Shown here piece after piece: positions 34,980-43,288 of a DNA stretch of 64,000 nucleotides. The notes under the pieces are model-generated. The model was not told the DNA's origin, ran no database searches, and saw nothing but the letters and a program-made list of their open reading frames with translations. Numbering within the stretch: position 1 is the stretch's first letter; each line of letters opens with the position of its first letter. The stretch comes from Knoellia locipacati (GTDB taxonomy: Bacteria > Actinomycetota > Actinomycetes > Actinomycetales > Dermatophilaceae): contig NZ_BKBA01000011.1 in NCBI RefSeq assembly GCF_007992835.1, positions 1 to 64,000 of the forward strand. The letters run 5' to 3'. Position numbers and translations under genes: made by a program.

Positions 34980-36991
34980 CCGACGTGGGGCTGCGGCCCC
35001 GGGACGGGTCCGGCCACCAGGGCCGCTTCGTCGCCGTGGCCGCCGTCGTGGGTCTGCTCTTCGTCGTCCTGTTCGGCCGGCTCGCCCAGGTCCAGCTCAC
35101 CGAGCACTCCGACTACACGGCGGCTGCCGCGCAGCTCAACACCCGGACGATCGTCGTGCCCGCGGTGCGCGGCCGGATCCTCGACCGGACGGGCAAGGCG
35201 CTCGCCGACAACACGTCGGTGACCGTCGTGACGCTCGAGCGGCGGGTGGTGGCCGAGAGCGACGACGGCGCCCGCGGGCTGCTCGCCCGGGTGGCGACGG
35301 TCCTCGACCGTCCCGTCGACGAGCTCCTGGCCCGCACCCACCTGTGCGGCGAGAAGGGCGCGGCGCCCGCGCCGGCGTGCTGGGCCGGCTCGCCGCAGGT
35401 GCCGATCCCCGTCGCCAGCGGGGTCGACCCGCAGCGGGCGCTGAGCCTCGTCGAGCGACCCGGGGAGTTCCCGGGGGTGGCGGTCGAGGCGCTGCCGGTG
35501 CGTCGCTACCCCGCGCCGCTGGGCGTCAACGCCGCCCACGTGCTCGGCTACCTCGGACGGGCCACCGAGAATGAGGTGACGGCGTCTGCCGGTGCGGTCA
35601 CCGCGGACGACCTCGTCGGCCGGGCGGGGCTGGAGCAGCAGTACGACACGGCACTGCGCGGGACCCCCGGTCGCACGGTCGTCTCGGTCGACCCGCGCGG
35701 TCTCGTGACCGGGGTCGTGTCCCGCGTCGACCCCGTGCCCGGCCGCGACCTCGTCACGAGCATCGACGCCGGGGTGCAGGCCACCACCGAGAGGGCGCTG
35801 GCCCGCGAGATGGCCGCGGCACGCAAGCGCGGACTGCCCGCGGACTCGGGCGGCGCCGTCGTCCTCGACGTCACCACCGGGCAGGTCGTGGCCTCGGCGA
35901 GCGCCCCGACCTACGACCCCAACGTCTGGACCGGCGGCATCTCGGCCACGCAGTACTCCGCGCTCACCGCGCCGAGCGCCGGGACGCCGCTCCTCTCGCG
36001 GGTCACGGGCTCCGCCATGGCGCCGGCGTCCACGCTCAAGGCACTGAGCGTGCCGGCAGCCGTGGCCGCCGGGAACTCGCTCACCCGCACCTACGAGTGC
36101 GGCTCGGCCTACCGCATCGGCAACCGGTCGTTCCGCAACTTCGAGTCACGCGGCTACGGCCCGATCACCTTCCACCGCGCCCTCGAGGTCTCGTGCGACA
36201 CCGTGTTCTACGACGTGGCCTACCGGTCGTGGCTCGCGCTCGGGGGACTGAAGGGGAGTGACGCCAAGGACCCGTTCATCACGACGGTCCGCGACTTCGG
36301 GCTCGGCGCCCGCACCGGCATCGACCTCCCGGGCGAGAGCGCCGGACGCATCCCCGACCGCACGTGGAAGCGCCAGGTCTGGGAGGACACGAGGGACGAG
36401 ACGTGCAGGCGGGCGAAGTCCGGCTACCCCGAGGTGGCGCGCGAGGACCGCGCGCGGGCGGCATACCTCACCGCCCTCGCGAAGGAGAACTGCCAGAGCG
36501 GCGCGCAGTTCCGCGCGGGCGACGCGGCGAACTTCTCGATCGGCCAGGGTGACGTCGCGACCACGCCGCTCCAGATGGGTGTGGCCTACGCCGCCATCGC
36601 CAACGGGGGAGTCGTCCACGCTCCGCGGGTCGGGGTGCGGGTGGTCGACCCCGTCTCGGGTGCCGCCGAGGCGGTCGCGGCCGGCCCCGCGCACCGGACG
36701 GCGCTGCGGGCGGACGTCGCGGCCTACGTGCAGACCGCCCTGCGCGCCGTCGTCGTGAGCGGCACCGGTGCGCCGACCTTCAGGGGCATGGCAGCCGACT
36801 GGCCGGTGTCGGGCAAGACGGGCACGGCCGAGGTCTTCGGACGCTCGGACACCTCGTGGTTCCTGTCCTACGCACCGACCACGAGACCGCGGTATGCCGT
36901 GTCCGTCGCGGTGAGCCAGGGTGGGCACGGGAGCGAGACGGCGGCGCCGATCGCCCGCTCGATCCACGAGGCCCTCCGCGTCATGCGGTGA
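34976..36991 (+). CDS. mrdA: penicillin-binding protein 2 (class B transpeptidase)
   Basis: A 671-residue DD-transpeptidase for lateral wall growth. N-terminal anchor helix ([21 protein letters not shown]), pedestal domain with RGRILDRTG, and transpeptidase domain with catalytic Ser in PASTLK, the SCD motif (VSCDTVFYD) and KTGTAE. Several Cys in the transpeptidase region ([20 protein letters not shown]) are unusual. No rodA follows; lpdA comes next from its own promoter. Start GTG overlaps the mreD stop. Confidence 0.95.
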   Translation: MTDVGLRPRDGSGHQGRFVAVAAVVGLLFVVLFGRLAQVQLTEHSDYTAAAAQLNTRTIVVPAVRGRILDRTGKALADNTSVTVVTLERRVVAESDDGARGLLARVATVLDRPVDELLARTHLCGEKGAAPAPACWAGSPQVPIPVASGVDPQRALSLVERPGEFPGVAVEALPVRRYPAPLGVNAAHVLGYLGRATENEVTASAGAVTADDLVGRAGLEQQYDTALRGTPGRTVVSVDPRGLVTGVVSRVDPVPGRDLVTSIDAGVQATTERALAREMAAARKRGLPADSGGAVVLDVTTGQVVASASAPTYDPNVWTGGISATQYSALTAPSAGTPLLSRVTGSAMAPASTLKALSVPAAVAAGNSLTRTYECGSAYRIGNRSFRNFESRGYGPITFHRALEVSCDTVFYDVAYRSWLALGGLKGSDAKDPFITTVRDFGLGARTGIDLPGESAGRIPDRTWKRQVWEDTRDETCRRAKSGYPEVAREDRARAAYLTALAKENCQSGAQFRAGDAANFSIGQGDVATTPLQMGVAYAAIANGGVVHAPRVGVRVVDPVSGAAEAVAAGPAHRTALRADVAAYVQTALRAVVVSGTGAPTFRGMAADWPVSGKTGTAEVFGRSDTSWFLSYAPTTRPRYAVSVAVSQGGHGSETAAPIARSIHEALRVMR

Positions 36992-37004
36992 GCGGGGCGC
37001 CCAC

Positions 37005-37010
37005 TAGGCT
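37005..37010 (+). promoter_or_regulatory. -10 element (leaderless) for lpdA
   Basis: TAGGCT ends 7 nt before ATG 37018. Confidence 0.45.
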
Positions 37011-37017
37011 TGGCGAC

Positions 37018-38415
37018 ATGGCTGACTTCGATCTCGTTGTTCTCGGTGCCGGTCCCGGAGGCTACGTCGCGGCGATCCGCGCCTCGCAGCTCGGGCTCAA
37101 GGTGGCCGTCGTGGAATCCAAGTACTGGGGCGGTGTCTGCCTCAACGTCGGGTGCATCCCGTCCAAGGCGCTCATCAAGAACGCCGAGCTGGCGCACACG
37201 CTCCAGCACGACAAGGCCAAGTTCGGCATCGAGGGCGACGCGACGATGTCCTACGGTCCGACCCACAAGCGCTCCCGCCAGGTCTCGGCCGGCATCGTCA
37301 AGGGCGTGCACTTCCTCATGAAGAAGAACAAGATCGAGGAGATCGACGGCTGGGGCACGCTCACCAGCCCGACCTCGATGGACGTCGCCCTCAGCTCGGG
37401 CGAGAAGCGCACCGTCTCGTTCGACAAGCTCATCATCGCCGCCGGCGCCGTGACCCGGATGCTGCCCGGCATGCAGGTCTCCAAGAACGTCGTGACCTAC
37501 GAGGAGCAGATCCTCACCGAGGACCTCCCCGGCTCGATCGTCATCGCCGGCTCGGGTGCCATCGGCGTCGAGTTCGCCTACGTCATGAAGAACTTCGGCG
37601 TCGACGTCACCATCGTCGAGTTCCTCGACCGCATGGTGCCCACCGAGGACGCCGACGTCTCCAAGGAGCTGCTCAAGCACTACAAGAAGCTCGGCGTCAA
37701 GGTCATGCTCTCGACCAAGGTCGACGGCGTCGAGGACACCGGCTCGGGCGTCAAGGTCACCGTCTCGCCCGCCGCCGGCGGCGACGCGCAGGTCCTCGAG
37801 GCCGACAAGTTCCTCTCGGCGATCGGCTTCGCGCCGCGCACCGAGGGCTACGGCCTCGAGTCGCTCGGGGTCAAGGTCAGCGACCGTGGCGCCATCGAGA
37901 TCGACGAGTACTGCCGCACCAACGTCGAGAACGTCTACGCCATCGGCGACTGCACCGCCAAGATGATGCTCGCCCACGTCGCCGAGGCCCAGGGCGTCGT
38001 CGCCGCGGAGCACATGGCCGGCGCCGAGACGATGCCGGTCGAGTACGACTTCATCCCGCGAGCGACCTACTGCCACCCGCAGATCGGCTCGTTCGGCTAC
38101 TCCGAGGAGCAGGCCCGGGAGAAGGGCTACGACGTCAAGACGGCGCAGTTCCCGTTCAGCGCCAACGGCAAGGCGATGGGGCTCGGCGACGCCGTCGGCT
38201 TCGTCAAGATCGTCGCCGACGCCAAGCACAACGAGATCCTCGGCGCGCACATGATCGGCCCCGACGTCACCGAGCTGCTCCCGGTGCTCACCCTCGCGCA
38301 GAAGTGGGACCTCACCGCCGACGAGGTCGCCCGCAACGTCTTCGCGCACCCGACCCTGTCGGAGTCGGTCAAGGAGGCCATCGAGGGCATCGCGGGGCAC
38401 ATGATCAACCTCTGA
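37018..38415 (+). CDS. lpdA: dihydrolipoyl dehydrogenase
   Basis: A 465-residue flavoprotein reoxidising dihydrolipoamide for the pyruvate and 2-oxoglutarate dehydrogenase complexes. FAD loop GAGPGG (10-15), redox disulfide Cys41/Cys46 ([12 protein letters not shown]), NAD-binding [10 protein letters not shown], second FAD site YAIGDC, and the C-terminal dimer-interface block with the active His-Glu pair ([12 protein letters not shown]). Stand-alone leaderless gene followed by a motif-built terminator. Confidence 0.97.
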   Translation: MADFDLVVLGAGPGGYVAAIRASQLGLKVAVVESKYWGGVCLNVGCIPSKALIKNAELAHTLQHDKAKFGIEGDATMSYGPTHKRSRQVSAGIVKGVHFLMKKNKIEEIDGWGTLTSPTSMDVALSSGEKRTVSFDKLIIAAGAVTRMLPGMQVSKNVVTYEEQILTEDLPGSIVIAGSGAIGVEFAYVMKNFGVDVTIVEFLDRMVPTEDADVSKELLKHYKKLGVKVMLSTKVDGVEDTGSGVKVTVSPAAGGDAQVLEADKFLSAIGFAPRTEGYGLESLGVKVSDRGAIEIDEYCRTNVENVYAIGDCTAKMMLAHVAEAQGVVAAEHMAGAETMPVEYDFIPRATYCHPQIGSFGYSEEQAREKGYDVKTAQFPFSANGKAMGLGDAVGFVKIVADAKHNEILGAHMIGPDVTELLPVLTLAQKWDLTADEVARNVFAHPTLSESVKEAIEGIAGHMINL

Positions 38416-38461
38416 GCCCGACCAGGCTCTGCACCGAGCGGCCCTGTGCCGCAGCGGTGCT

Positions 38462-38496
38462 CGTATGCCGTCCGCCCTTGTGGCGGACGGCATACG
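38462..38496. terminator. bidirectional terminator after lpdA built from a paired GTATGCCG motif
   Basis: Perfect 15-bp stem: arms 38462-38476 and 38482-38496, loop CTTGT. It separates lpdA from the convergent VOC gene, whose stop is 7 bp away, so it can serve both. Confidence 0.85.
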
Positions 38497-38502
38497 GCGT
38501 TC

Positions 38503-38898
38503 TCACCCCATGCCGGTGCCGAGGTTGAGGATGTTGCCGTCGGGGTCCTGGAACCAGACGCTGCGGAAGGAGGTGTCGCCCATGCTCATCGTGGCGACGC
38601 CGTCCTGCCACTGTGTGTCGGGCATGTCGTAGGTCTCGAAGCTCACGCCCTTGGCGCGCAGGTCGCTGATCTGGCCGTCGAACGCGTCGGCGGGGACCTC
38701 CATCATCATCGACGTCGCCTTGTTGGTGCCGGCGTACTCGGACTCGTAGACGAAGAGGCCGCCGGACCCGGCCTCGTAGGCCACGCCGCCGGGCATGTCG
38801 CGTCCGGGGGTGAGCCCGAGGACGCCCTCGTAGAACTCGCGTGCCCGGCCGAGGTCCTTGACGGCCAGGGTCGGGACGGGGGTGTGGTCACCGATCAT
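38503..38898 (-). CDS. VOC-family protein
   Basis: A 131-residue protein of the vicinal-oxygen-chelate fold: PVPTLAVKDLGRAREFYEGVLGL opens the first half; the second ends SVWFQDPDGNILNLGTG with the usual Asp-Pro-Asp-Gly-Asn-Ile turn. Metal ligands are not obvious in the first half, so it may be a binding protein rather than an enzyme. Function unknown. No partner gene overlaps it. Confidence 0.8.
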   Translation of the reverse strand: MIGDHTPVPTLAVKDLGRAREFYEGVLGLTPGRDMPGGVAYEAGSGGLFVYESEYAGTNKATSMMMEVPADAFDGQISDLRAKGVSFETYDMPDTQWQDGVATMSMGDTSFRSVWFQDPDGNILNLGTGMG

Positions 38899-39030
38899 CG
38901 TTGCTCCACGGGCGGACCGGACGACCCTCGTGCGGTCGGCCCTCTCCGAGCGTAGGCACCCGTGGGCGGTGGCGCCATGGGTCGAACCGGCCTGCCCGCA
39001 GGGTCCTCCGGGCCAGCCCCGGGCAACGGG

Positions 39031-39501
39031 TCAGGCAGGGTTCGCGGCCTGGGGCTCGCGGGCCACCGGGGGCAGGGCGGAGCCCGTCTCGAGCAGGCTC
39101 TTCATCGAGTCGAGGATCCAGACCCAGCCGTCGCGCACGGTCTCCGAGGTGAGCGGGCTCTGCTCGAGGGCGCTGTGGGTGAGCCGGAGGTGGGTCAGGC
39201 CCTCCCCGGCGGCGGTGAGCTCCCAGGCCACCCGGCTCGGGGGCTCGGCGGCGAGGTCGTCGGAGTAGACCGGGTGCCACGTGTGGACGAGCCGGTGCGG
39301 CGGCGTGACCTCCTCGACGACACCGTCGACGGCAGTGCTGCCGTCGGGCAGGAGCGTCGAGAACGCCTCACCGGCCACCGGTGGCGAGGTCCAGTGCGTG
39401 GCGTGGAAGTACTGCCGGGTCGCCTCAGGGTCGGTGAGCGCCCGCCACACCTCCTCGACCTCGGCGCGGATGTAGGTCTGGTAGACGTGCTGCGTGGTCA
39501 T
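39031..39501 (-). CDS. SRPBCC/AHSA1-family protein
   Basis: A 156-residue START-like domain protein (HVYQTYIRAEVEEVWRALTDPEATRQYF at the N-terminus, GWVWILDSMKSLLETG at the last helix). Such proteins hold a hydrophobic ligand in a deep pocket. It overlaps the ArsR regulator gene upstream by 4 bp, forming the common ArsR-SRPBCC pair; the pair's target and ligand are unknown. Confidence 0.85.
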   Translation of the reverse strand: MTTQHVYQTYIRAEVEEVWRALTDPEATRQYFHATHWTSPPVAGEAFSTLLPDGSTAVDGVVEEVTPPHRLVHTWHPVYSDDLAAEPPSRVAWELTAAGEGLTHLRLTHSALEQSPLTSETVRDGWVWILDSMKSLLETGSALPPVAREPQAANPA

Positions 39502-39848
39502 GGCTGCTCCCTGTCGGACGAGGCTCGGTGCGTGCTCTCCGCGACGCGCCGGACGTCGAGCACGGCGCGGGTGAAGGGTTGCGCGTACTTGCTGACCCAG
39601 CGGTCGGCGAGCAGCGCGATGGGGACGGGGTTGAGGTGGTGGCGCTTCTCGCGCCCCACGCGCTCGGTGCTCACGAGGTCGGCCTCCTCGAGCAGGGCGA
39701 GGTGCTTCATCACGGCGAAGCGGGTGACGTCGGGGAAGAGGGCCACGAGCTCGCCGACGCTCTGGCCGTCGGCCTCGAAGAGCGCGTCGAGCAGCGCCCG
39801 CCGGGTCGGGTCGGCGAGCGCCCTGAAGACGACCTGCTCCTCATCCAC
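39498..39848 (-). CDS. ArsR-family transcriptional regulator
   Basis: A 116-residue winged-helix repressor: FRALADPTRRALLDALFEADG, recognition helix TRFAVMKHLALLEEADLV, wing VGREKRHHLNP. It lacks the Cys-X-Cys metal site of classic ArsR, so metal sensing is unlikely. Start ATG 39848 is 10 bp from a perfect 20-bp palindrome, and it is coupled to the SRPBCC gene, so autoregulation of the pair is likely. Confidence 0.9.
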   Translation of the reverse strand: MDEEQVVFRALADPTRRALLDALFEADGQSVGELVALFPDVTRFAVMKHLALLEEADLVSTERVGREKRHHLNPVPIALLADRWVSKYAQPFTRAVLDVRRVAESTHRASSDREQP

Positions 39849-39858
39849 AGCGCCTATT

Positions 39859-39878
39859 ATGTGACCGAAAGGTCACAT
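39859..39878. promoter_or_regulatory. predicted ArsR operator
   Basis: Perfect palindrome ATGTGACC-GAAA-GGTCACAT, 10 bp upstream of the ArsR start and 2 bp beyond the stop of the upstream decarboxylase. It is AT-richer than its surroundings. Confidence 0.75.
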
Positions 39879-39880
39879 GT

Positions 39881-41305
39881 TCAAGAGGTGCGCATCACCG
39901 CGCGGTATGCCGTGACGACCGCCTCCGCGCTCCGGCTCGCCTCGACCTCGTCGGTCTCGAAGCCGATGACCGAGAACCGCATCGCCTCACGCCCTCGCCA
40001 GGACGAGCCGCCGACGAAGCACACGCCGTCCGAGCGGATCCGGGCCACGGTCTCGCGGGTCACCCGGTCGCCCTCGTCGGCGTCGAGGCCGGCGCCGAAC
40101 CGCACGAGCACCTGGTTGAGCCGGACGTCGCCCAGGACCTCGATCCCGGGCTCGGCCCGGAGGCGGTCGGCGACGAGGCGGGCGCAGGTGCAGTGCCGGT
40201 CGACCATCTCCTCGATGCCGTCGCGTCCGAGCGTCCGGATCATCGCCCAGGTGGCGAAGCCTCTGGCCCGGCGGGACAGCTCGGGCACGACGTGCGACGG
40301 GTCGCGGTCGCCGTCGCCCGACACGGGCAGGTAGCTCGCGGCGATCGTCATGGCGCGCTCGTGCGCCTCGCGGTCCCGGACCACGACGTAGCCGCAGTCG
40401 TAGGGCGTCTGGAGCCACTTGTGGCCGTCGACGGCCCACGAGTCCGCGGCCTCGACGCCCTCGGTGAGCTCGCGCGTCCGGCCCGAGGCCCGGGCCCAGA
40501 GCCCGAACGCGCCGTCGACGTGCACCCAGGCGCCGGCGTCGTGGGCGGCCGGCACGAGGGTGGCGAAGTCGTCGAAGGCGCCGGTGTTGAGCTGTCCGGC
40601 CTGGAGGATGACGATGGCGGGCTCGTGCACGGCGGCCATCGCCTCGAGCGCCGCGTCCGTGACGATGCGCCCCTGGTCGTCGGCGGGCAGGCGCACGACG
40701 CGGTCGCGCCCCAGGCCGAGGAGCTGCAACGCGGCATACGCGGTCGCGTGGGCCTCCTCGCCGATGAGCACCGTGACGCGTGGGGCGCCGAACAGTCCGT
40801 CGCTCTCGACGTCCCACCCGACGGCGCGGAGCACGGCGCTGCGGGCGGCGGCCAGTGCCGTGAAGTTCGCCATCGTCGCCCCCGTGACGAACCCGAGCGA
40901 GGCTTCGCGGGGGAGGTCGAGCAGCTCGAGGAGCCAGCCCGCGGCGACCGTCTCGGCGGCCGACGCCGCGGGTGACGCCTCGTGGTTGCCGGCGTTCTGG
41001 CCCCAGGCGCTCGTGAGCCAGTCGGCGGCGACACCGGCCGGGTGGGAGCCGCCGATGACCCAGCCGAAGAAGCGCGGTCCGGTCGGCGTCATGAGCCCGG
41101 AGTCGGCGAGGCGCACGAGATCGCCGAGCACCTCACCGGGGTCGGACCCGGTGTGGGGCAGGGGAGCCGAGAAGGCGCGCAGCGACGCGGCGTAGTCGTC
41201 CTGGGGGGCGGCCGCCCGGTTCGGCACGTCGTGCCGGAACGCGATGGCCGCCTCGCACGCGCGGCGCCACAGCGGTGCGACGTCCTCGGGGCGCGTCCTC
41301 GCCAT
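39881..41305 (-). CDS. PLP-dependent group II decarboxylase-like enzyme
   Basis: A 474-residue PLP enzyme of the aromatic-L-amino-acid/glutamate decarboxylase group. Cofactor features: NHEASPAA and TGATMANF near the N-terminal third, HVDGAFGLW (Asp pairing with the pyridine N), and the Schiff-base Lys in AVDGHKWLQTPYDCGYV. Substrate cannot be told. It lies directly upstream of ArsR on the same strand, but the operator between suggests separate transcription. Confidence 0.88.
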   Translation of the reverse strand: MARTRPEDVAPLWRRACEAAIAFRHDVPNRAAAPQDDYAASLRAFSAPLPHTGSDPGEVLGDLVRLADSGLMTPTGPRFFGWVIGGSHPAGVAADWLTSAWGQNAGNHEASPAASAAETVAAGWLLELLDLPREASLGFVTGATMANFTALAAARSAVLRAVGWDVESDGLFGAPRVTVLIGEEAHATAYAALQLLGLGRDRVVRLPADDQGRIVTDAALEAMAAVHEPAIVILQAGQLNTGAFDDFATLVPAAHDAGAWVHVDGAFGLWARASGRTRELTEGVEAADSWAVDGHKWLQTPYDCGYVVVRDREAHERAMTIAASYLPVSGDGDRDPSHVVPELSRRARGFATWAMIRTLGRDGIEEMVDRHCTCARLVADRLRAEPGIEVLGDVRLNQVLVRFGAGLDADEGDRVTRETVARIRSDGVCFVGGSSWRGREAMRFSVIGFETDEVEASRSAEAVVTAYRAVMRTS

Positions 41306-41379
41306 GGAGCGTCAGTGTCCTCCTGCCCGGTGGGGCGCGCCAGCGTTTGGGCAGTCCTCGGGCGGGGGCGGGGCGCGGT

Positions 41380-41952
41380 TCAGCGTGTGGTGCGGGCGCG
41401 GTAGGCCGCCGTCTTGGTGCGGTTCTGGCACGAGGTGGAGCAGAAGCGCCGGCTGCCGTTCTTGGAGGTGTCGAGGTAGACGACGTCGCAGCGCTCGGCC
41501 TCGCAGGTCCCGAGCCGGCCTGCCCAGCTGCTGCCGAGGGCGAGCGCGAGCCCCGTGGCGCACCCCGCGGCCCACCCGACGGCGAGGCTGTCGTCGGCGC
41601 CGTGGAAGTGGACCTGCCAGGCCCCCTCGCGCTGGTCGAGCTGGGGGCGGGCGCCGGTGGCGAGGAGCATCGGGTTGAGCAGGCTGGCGGCCGTGTCGAG
41701 GTCGTTGGCGGCGGCGGCCACGAAGACCTGCCGGAGGTCGTGGGCTCGTGACACGAGGAGCTCGGCGTCGGCCCGGGTCACGCGTGGCACGCGCCCACCC
41801 TCCCGGGCGAGCGCGGTCGCGGTGGCCGCGATCCGGTCCTCGGACGACGTGGGTGGGGTGTGCTCCACCCCGCGGGCCCAGTCGCCGGTGTGGGCGTTGA
41901 CGAGCCGCGCCGCGACATCGACGAGGGCCACCAGGTGACTGTCGAAGTCCAT
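41380..41952 (-). CDS. CGNR zinc-finger transcriptional regulator
   Basis: A 190-residue regulator with an N-terminal stress/ligand domain (ABATE type, about 1-140) and a C-terminal zinc finger with DNA-binding tail: CEAERCDVVYLDTSKNGSRRFCSTSCQNRTKTAAYRAR (the CGNR motif appears as CQNR). Start ATG 41952 has GGAGGTGA upstream, overlapping the repeated TTGACCAGT site. Divergent from an MFS transporter that it probably controls. Confidence 0.88.
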   Translation of the reverse strand: MDFDSHLVALVDVAARLVNAHTGDWARGVEHTPPTSSEDRIAATATALAREGGRVPRVTRADAELLVSRAHDLRQVFVAAAANDLDTAASLLNPMLLATGARPQLDQREGAWQVHFHGADDSLAVGWAAGCATGLALALGSSWAGRLGTCEAERCDVVYLDTSKNGSRRFCSTSCQNRTKTAAYRARTTR

Positions 41953-41964
41953 TTGACCAGTCAC
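41953..41964. promoter_or_regulatory. candidate operator, copy 1
   Basis: TTGACCAGTCAC contains the palindrome TGAC-CA-GTCA and covers the ribosome site and the base before the ATG of the CGNR regulator. A second copy lies at 42012-42023. Confidence 0.5.
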
Positions 41965-41975
41965 CTCCGTCCGTC

Positions 41976-41981
41976 TAGGTT
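41976..41981 (+). promoter_or_regulatory. -10 element for the MFS gene
   Basis: TAGGTT lies between the two TTGACCAGT copies, so a repressor bound at both could block it. Confidence 0.4.
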
Positions 41982-42011
41982 GGCGTCGTCGGCGTGACCG
42001 ACAAAATCTGG

Positions 42012-42023
42012 TTGACCAGTGAC
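42012..42023. promoter_or_regulatory. candidate operator, copy 2
   Basis: TTGACCAGTGAC differs from copy 1 at one position. It lies in the leader of the MFS gene, directly before its AGGAG ribosome site. Confidence 0.45.
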
Positions 42024-42038
42024 AGGAGCGTAGCCCAC

Positions 42039-43244
42039 GTGTCGAGGACCCGACCTGCACGACACCCGCTGCCACGCACGGTGCGCGTCCTCGTCGCGGC
42101 CCGGGCCGTCAACCGCCTCGGTGCGTTCACGCTGCCGTTCCTCACGGTGACGCTCGTCGAGGAGCTGGGCGCCTCGGTGGCCGACGCCGGCTGGGTGCTC
42201 GCCGGCTTCGGGCTGGCCACGATCCCGTCCCGCCTCGTCGGGGGCCGCCTCAGCGACCGCCTCGGGGCGCGGGCGACGATCACGCTCGGGCTCCTCGGCA
42301 CGGCCGCCGCCCAGCTCGGGGTGGCTGCCTCCCGGTCGCTCGTCCAGGCCGTCGTCGCCGCGGTCGTCCTCGGGCTCGTCTTCGAGGTGTACGAGCCCGC
42401 GAGCCAGTCCCTCGTCGCGGACGTCACGCCACCCGATCAGCGCCCCGCGGCATACGGGATGCTCGCCGCCGCGATGGCGGCTGCAGGGATGGGTGCCGGT
42501 CTGCTGGCCGCGATGCTCGCGAGCATCGACCTCAGGTGGCTCTTCGTCGTCGACGCCGTCACCTGCGTGGCGTGCGCGGCCGTCGTCCGCGCGCTGCTGC
42601 CCGGACGCGCGGCACCCGAGCCGGACGCCGCAGCGAGGGCCGACCCCGACCTGGGCGGGAGCAGTCCGTGGCGTGACACCCGGCTGCTCGCCATGCTCGG
42701 CATCGGGACCGGCTTCGCGCTGACCTACCTGCAGATCACGATCGCCCTGCCCCTCACGCTGAGCGCGCGTGGGCTGGCGCCCTCCACGCTCGGGCTCCTG
42801 CTCACCGTCTCGGCAGCGACCCTCACGGCGGGTCAGCCACTGCTCCGCCGGACGGCGCTGGGTGGCGACCACGTCGTCGCCATGACGGTCGGCTACGTCG
42901 TGCTCGCCGCCGGGCTGCTCGCCAACGGGTTCGCGACGACTCCGTGGATGTTCGTCGTGGCGACCGTGGTGTGGAGCGTGGGGGACCTCCTGCTCCTGGG
43001 TCACGCCCACAGCCTCGTCGCCGCGCTCGCGCCCGACGGCTCGCGTGGCCGCTACCTCGCGGTCCACGGCCTGAGCTGGGGCTTCGCCGCCGTCCTCGCG
43101 CCGGTGATGGGCACGCAGCTGCTCGAGCGCACCGGGCCGACGACGACGTGGGTGGCCGTCGCGGCGGGGTCGTGCGCGCTGGCCCTGGCCCAGCCGTGGC
43201 TGAGGGTCCGCCTGCGGGGCGCGGAGGTGGTGGCGCACGCCTGA
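42039..43244 (+). CDS. MFS transporter
   Basis: A 401-residue membrane transporter with 12 predicted helices in two halves and the MFS loop motif GGRLSDRLGARATI after helix 2. Likely a drug or small-molecule efflux pump, given its divergent CGNR regulator. GTG 42039 is chosen for the AGGAG 10 nt upstream; GTG 41994 would add 15 residues. Confidence 0.88.
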   Translation: MSRTRPARHPLPRTVRVLVAARAVNRLGAFTLPFLTVTLVEELGASVADAGWVLAGFGLATIPSRLVGGRLSDRLGARATITLGLLGTAAAQLGVAASRSLVQAVVAAVVLGLVFEVYEPASQSLVADVTPPDQRPAAYGMLAAAMAAAGMGAGLLAAMLASIDLRWLFVVDAVTCVACAAVVRALLPGRAAPEPDAAARADPDLGGSSPWRDTRLLAMLGIGTGFALTYLQITIALPLTLSARGLAPSTLGLLLTVSAATLTAGQPLLRRTALGGDHVVAMTVGYVVLAAGLLANGFATTPWMFVVATVVWSVGDLLLLGHAHSLVAALAPDGSRGRYLAVHGLSWGFAAVLAPVMGTQLLERTGPTTTWVAVAAGSCALALAQPWLRVRLRGAEVVAHA

Positions 43245-43276
43245 CCCCCTGACCGGGACAGGCGCCGGGGCGGTCC

Positions 43277-43282
43277 TAGGAT
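43277..43282 (+). promoter_or_regulatory. -10 element (leaderless) for the amidohydrolase
   Basis: TAGGAT ends 6 nt before GTG 43289. Confidence 0.45.
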
Positions 43283-43288
43283 CACCGG

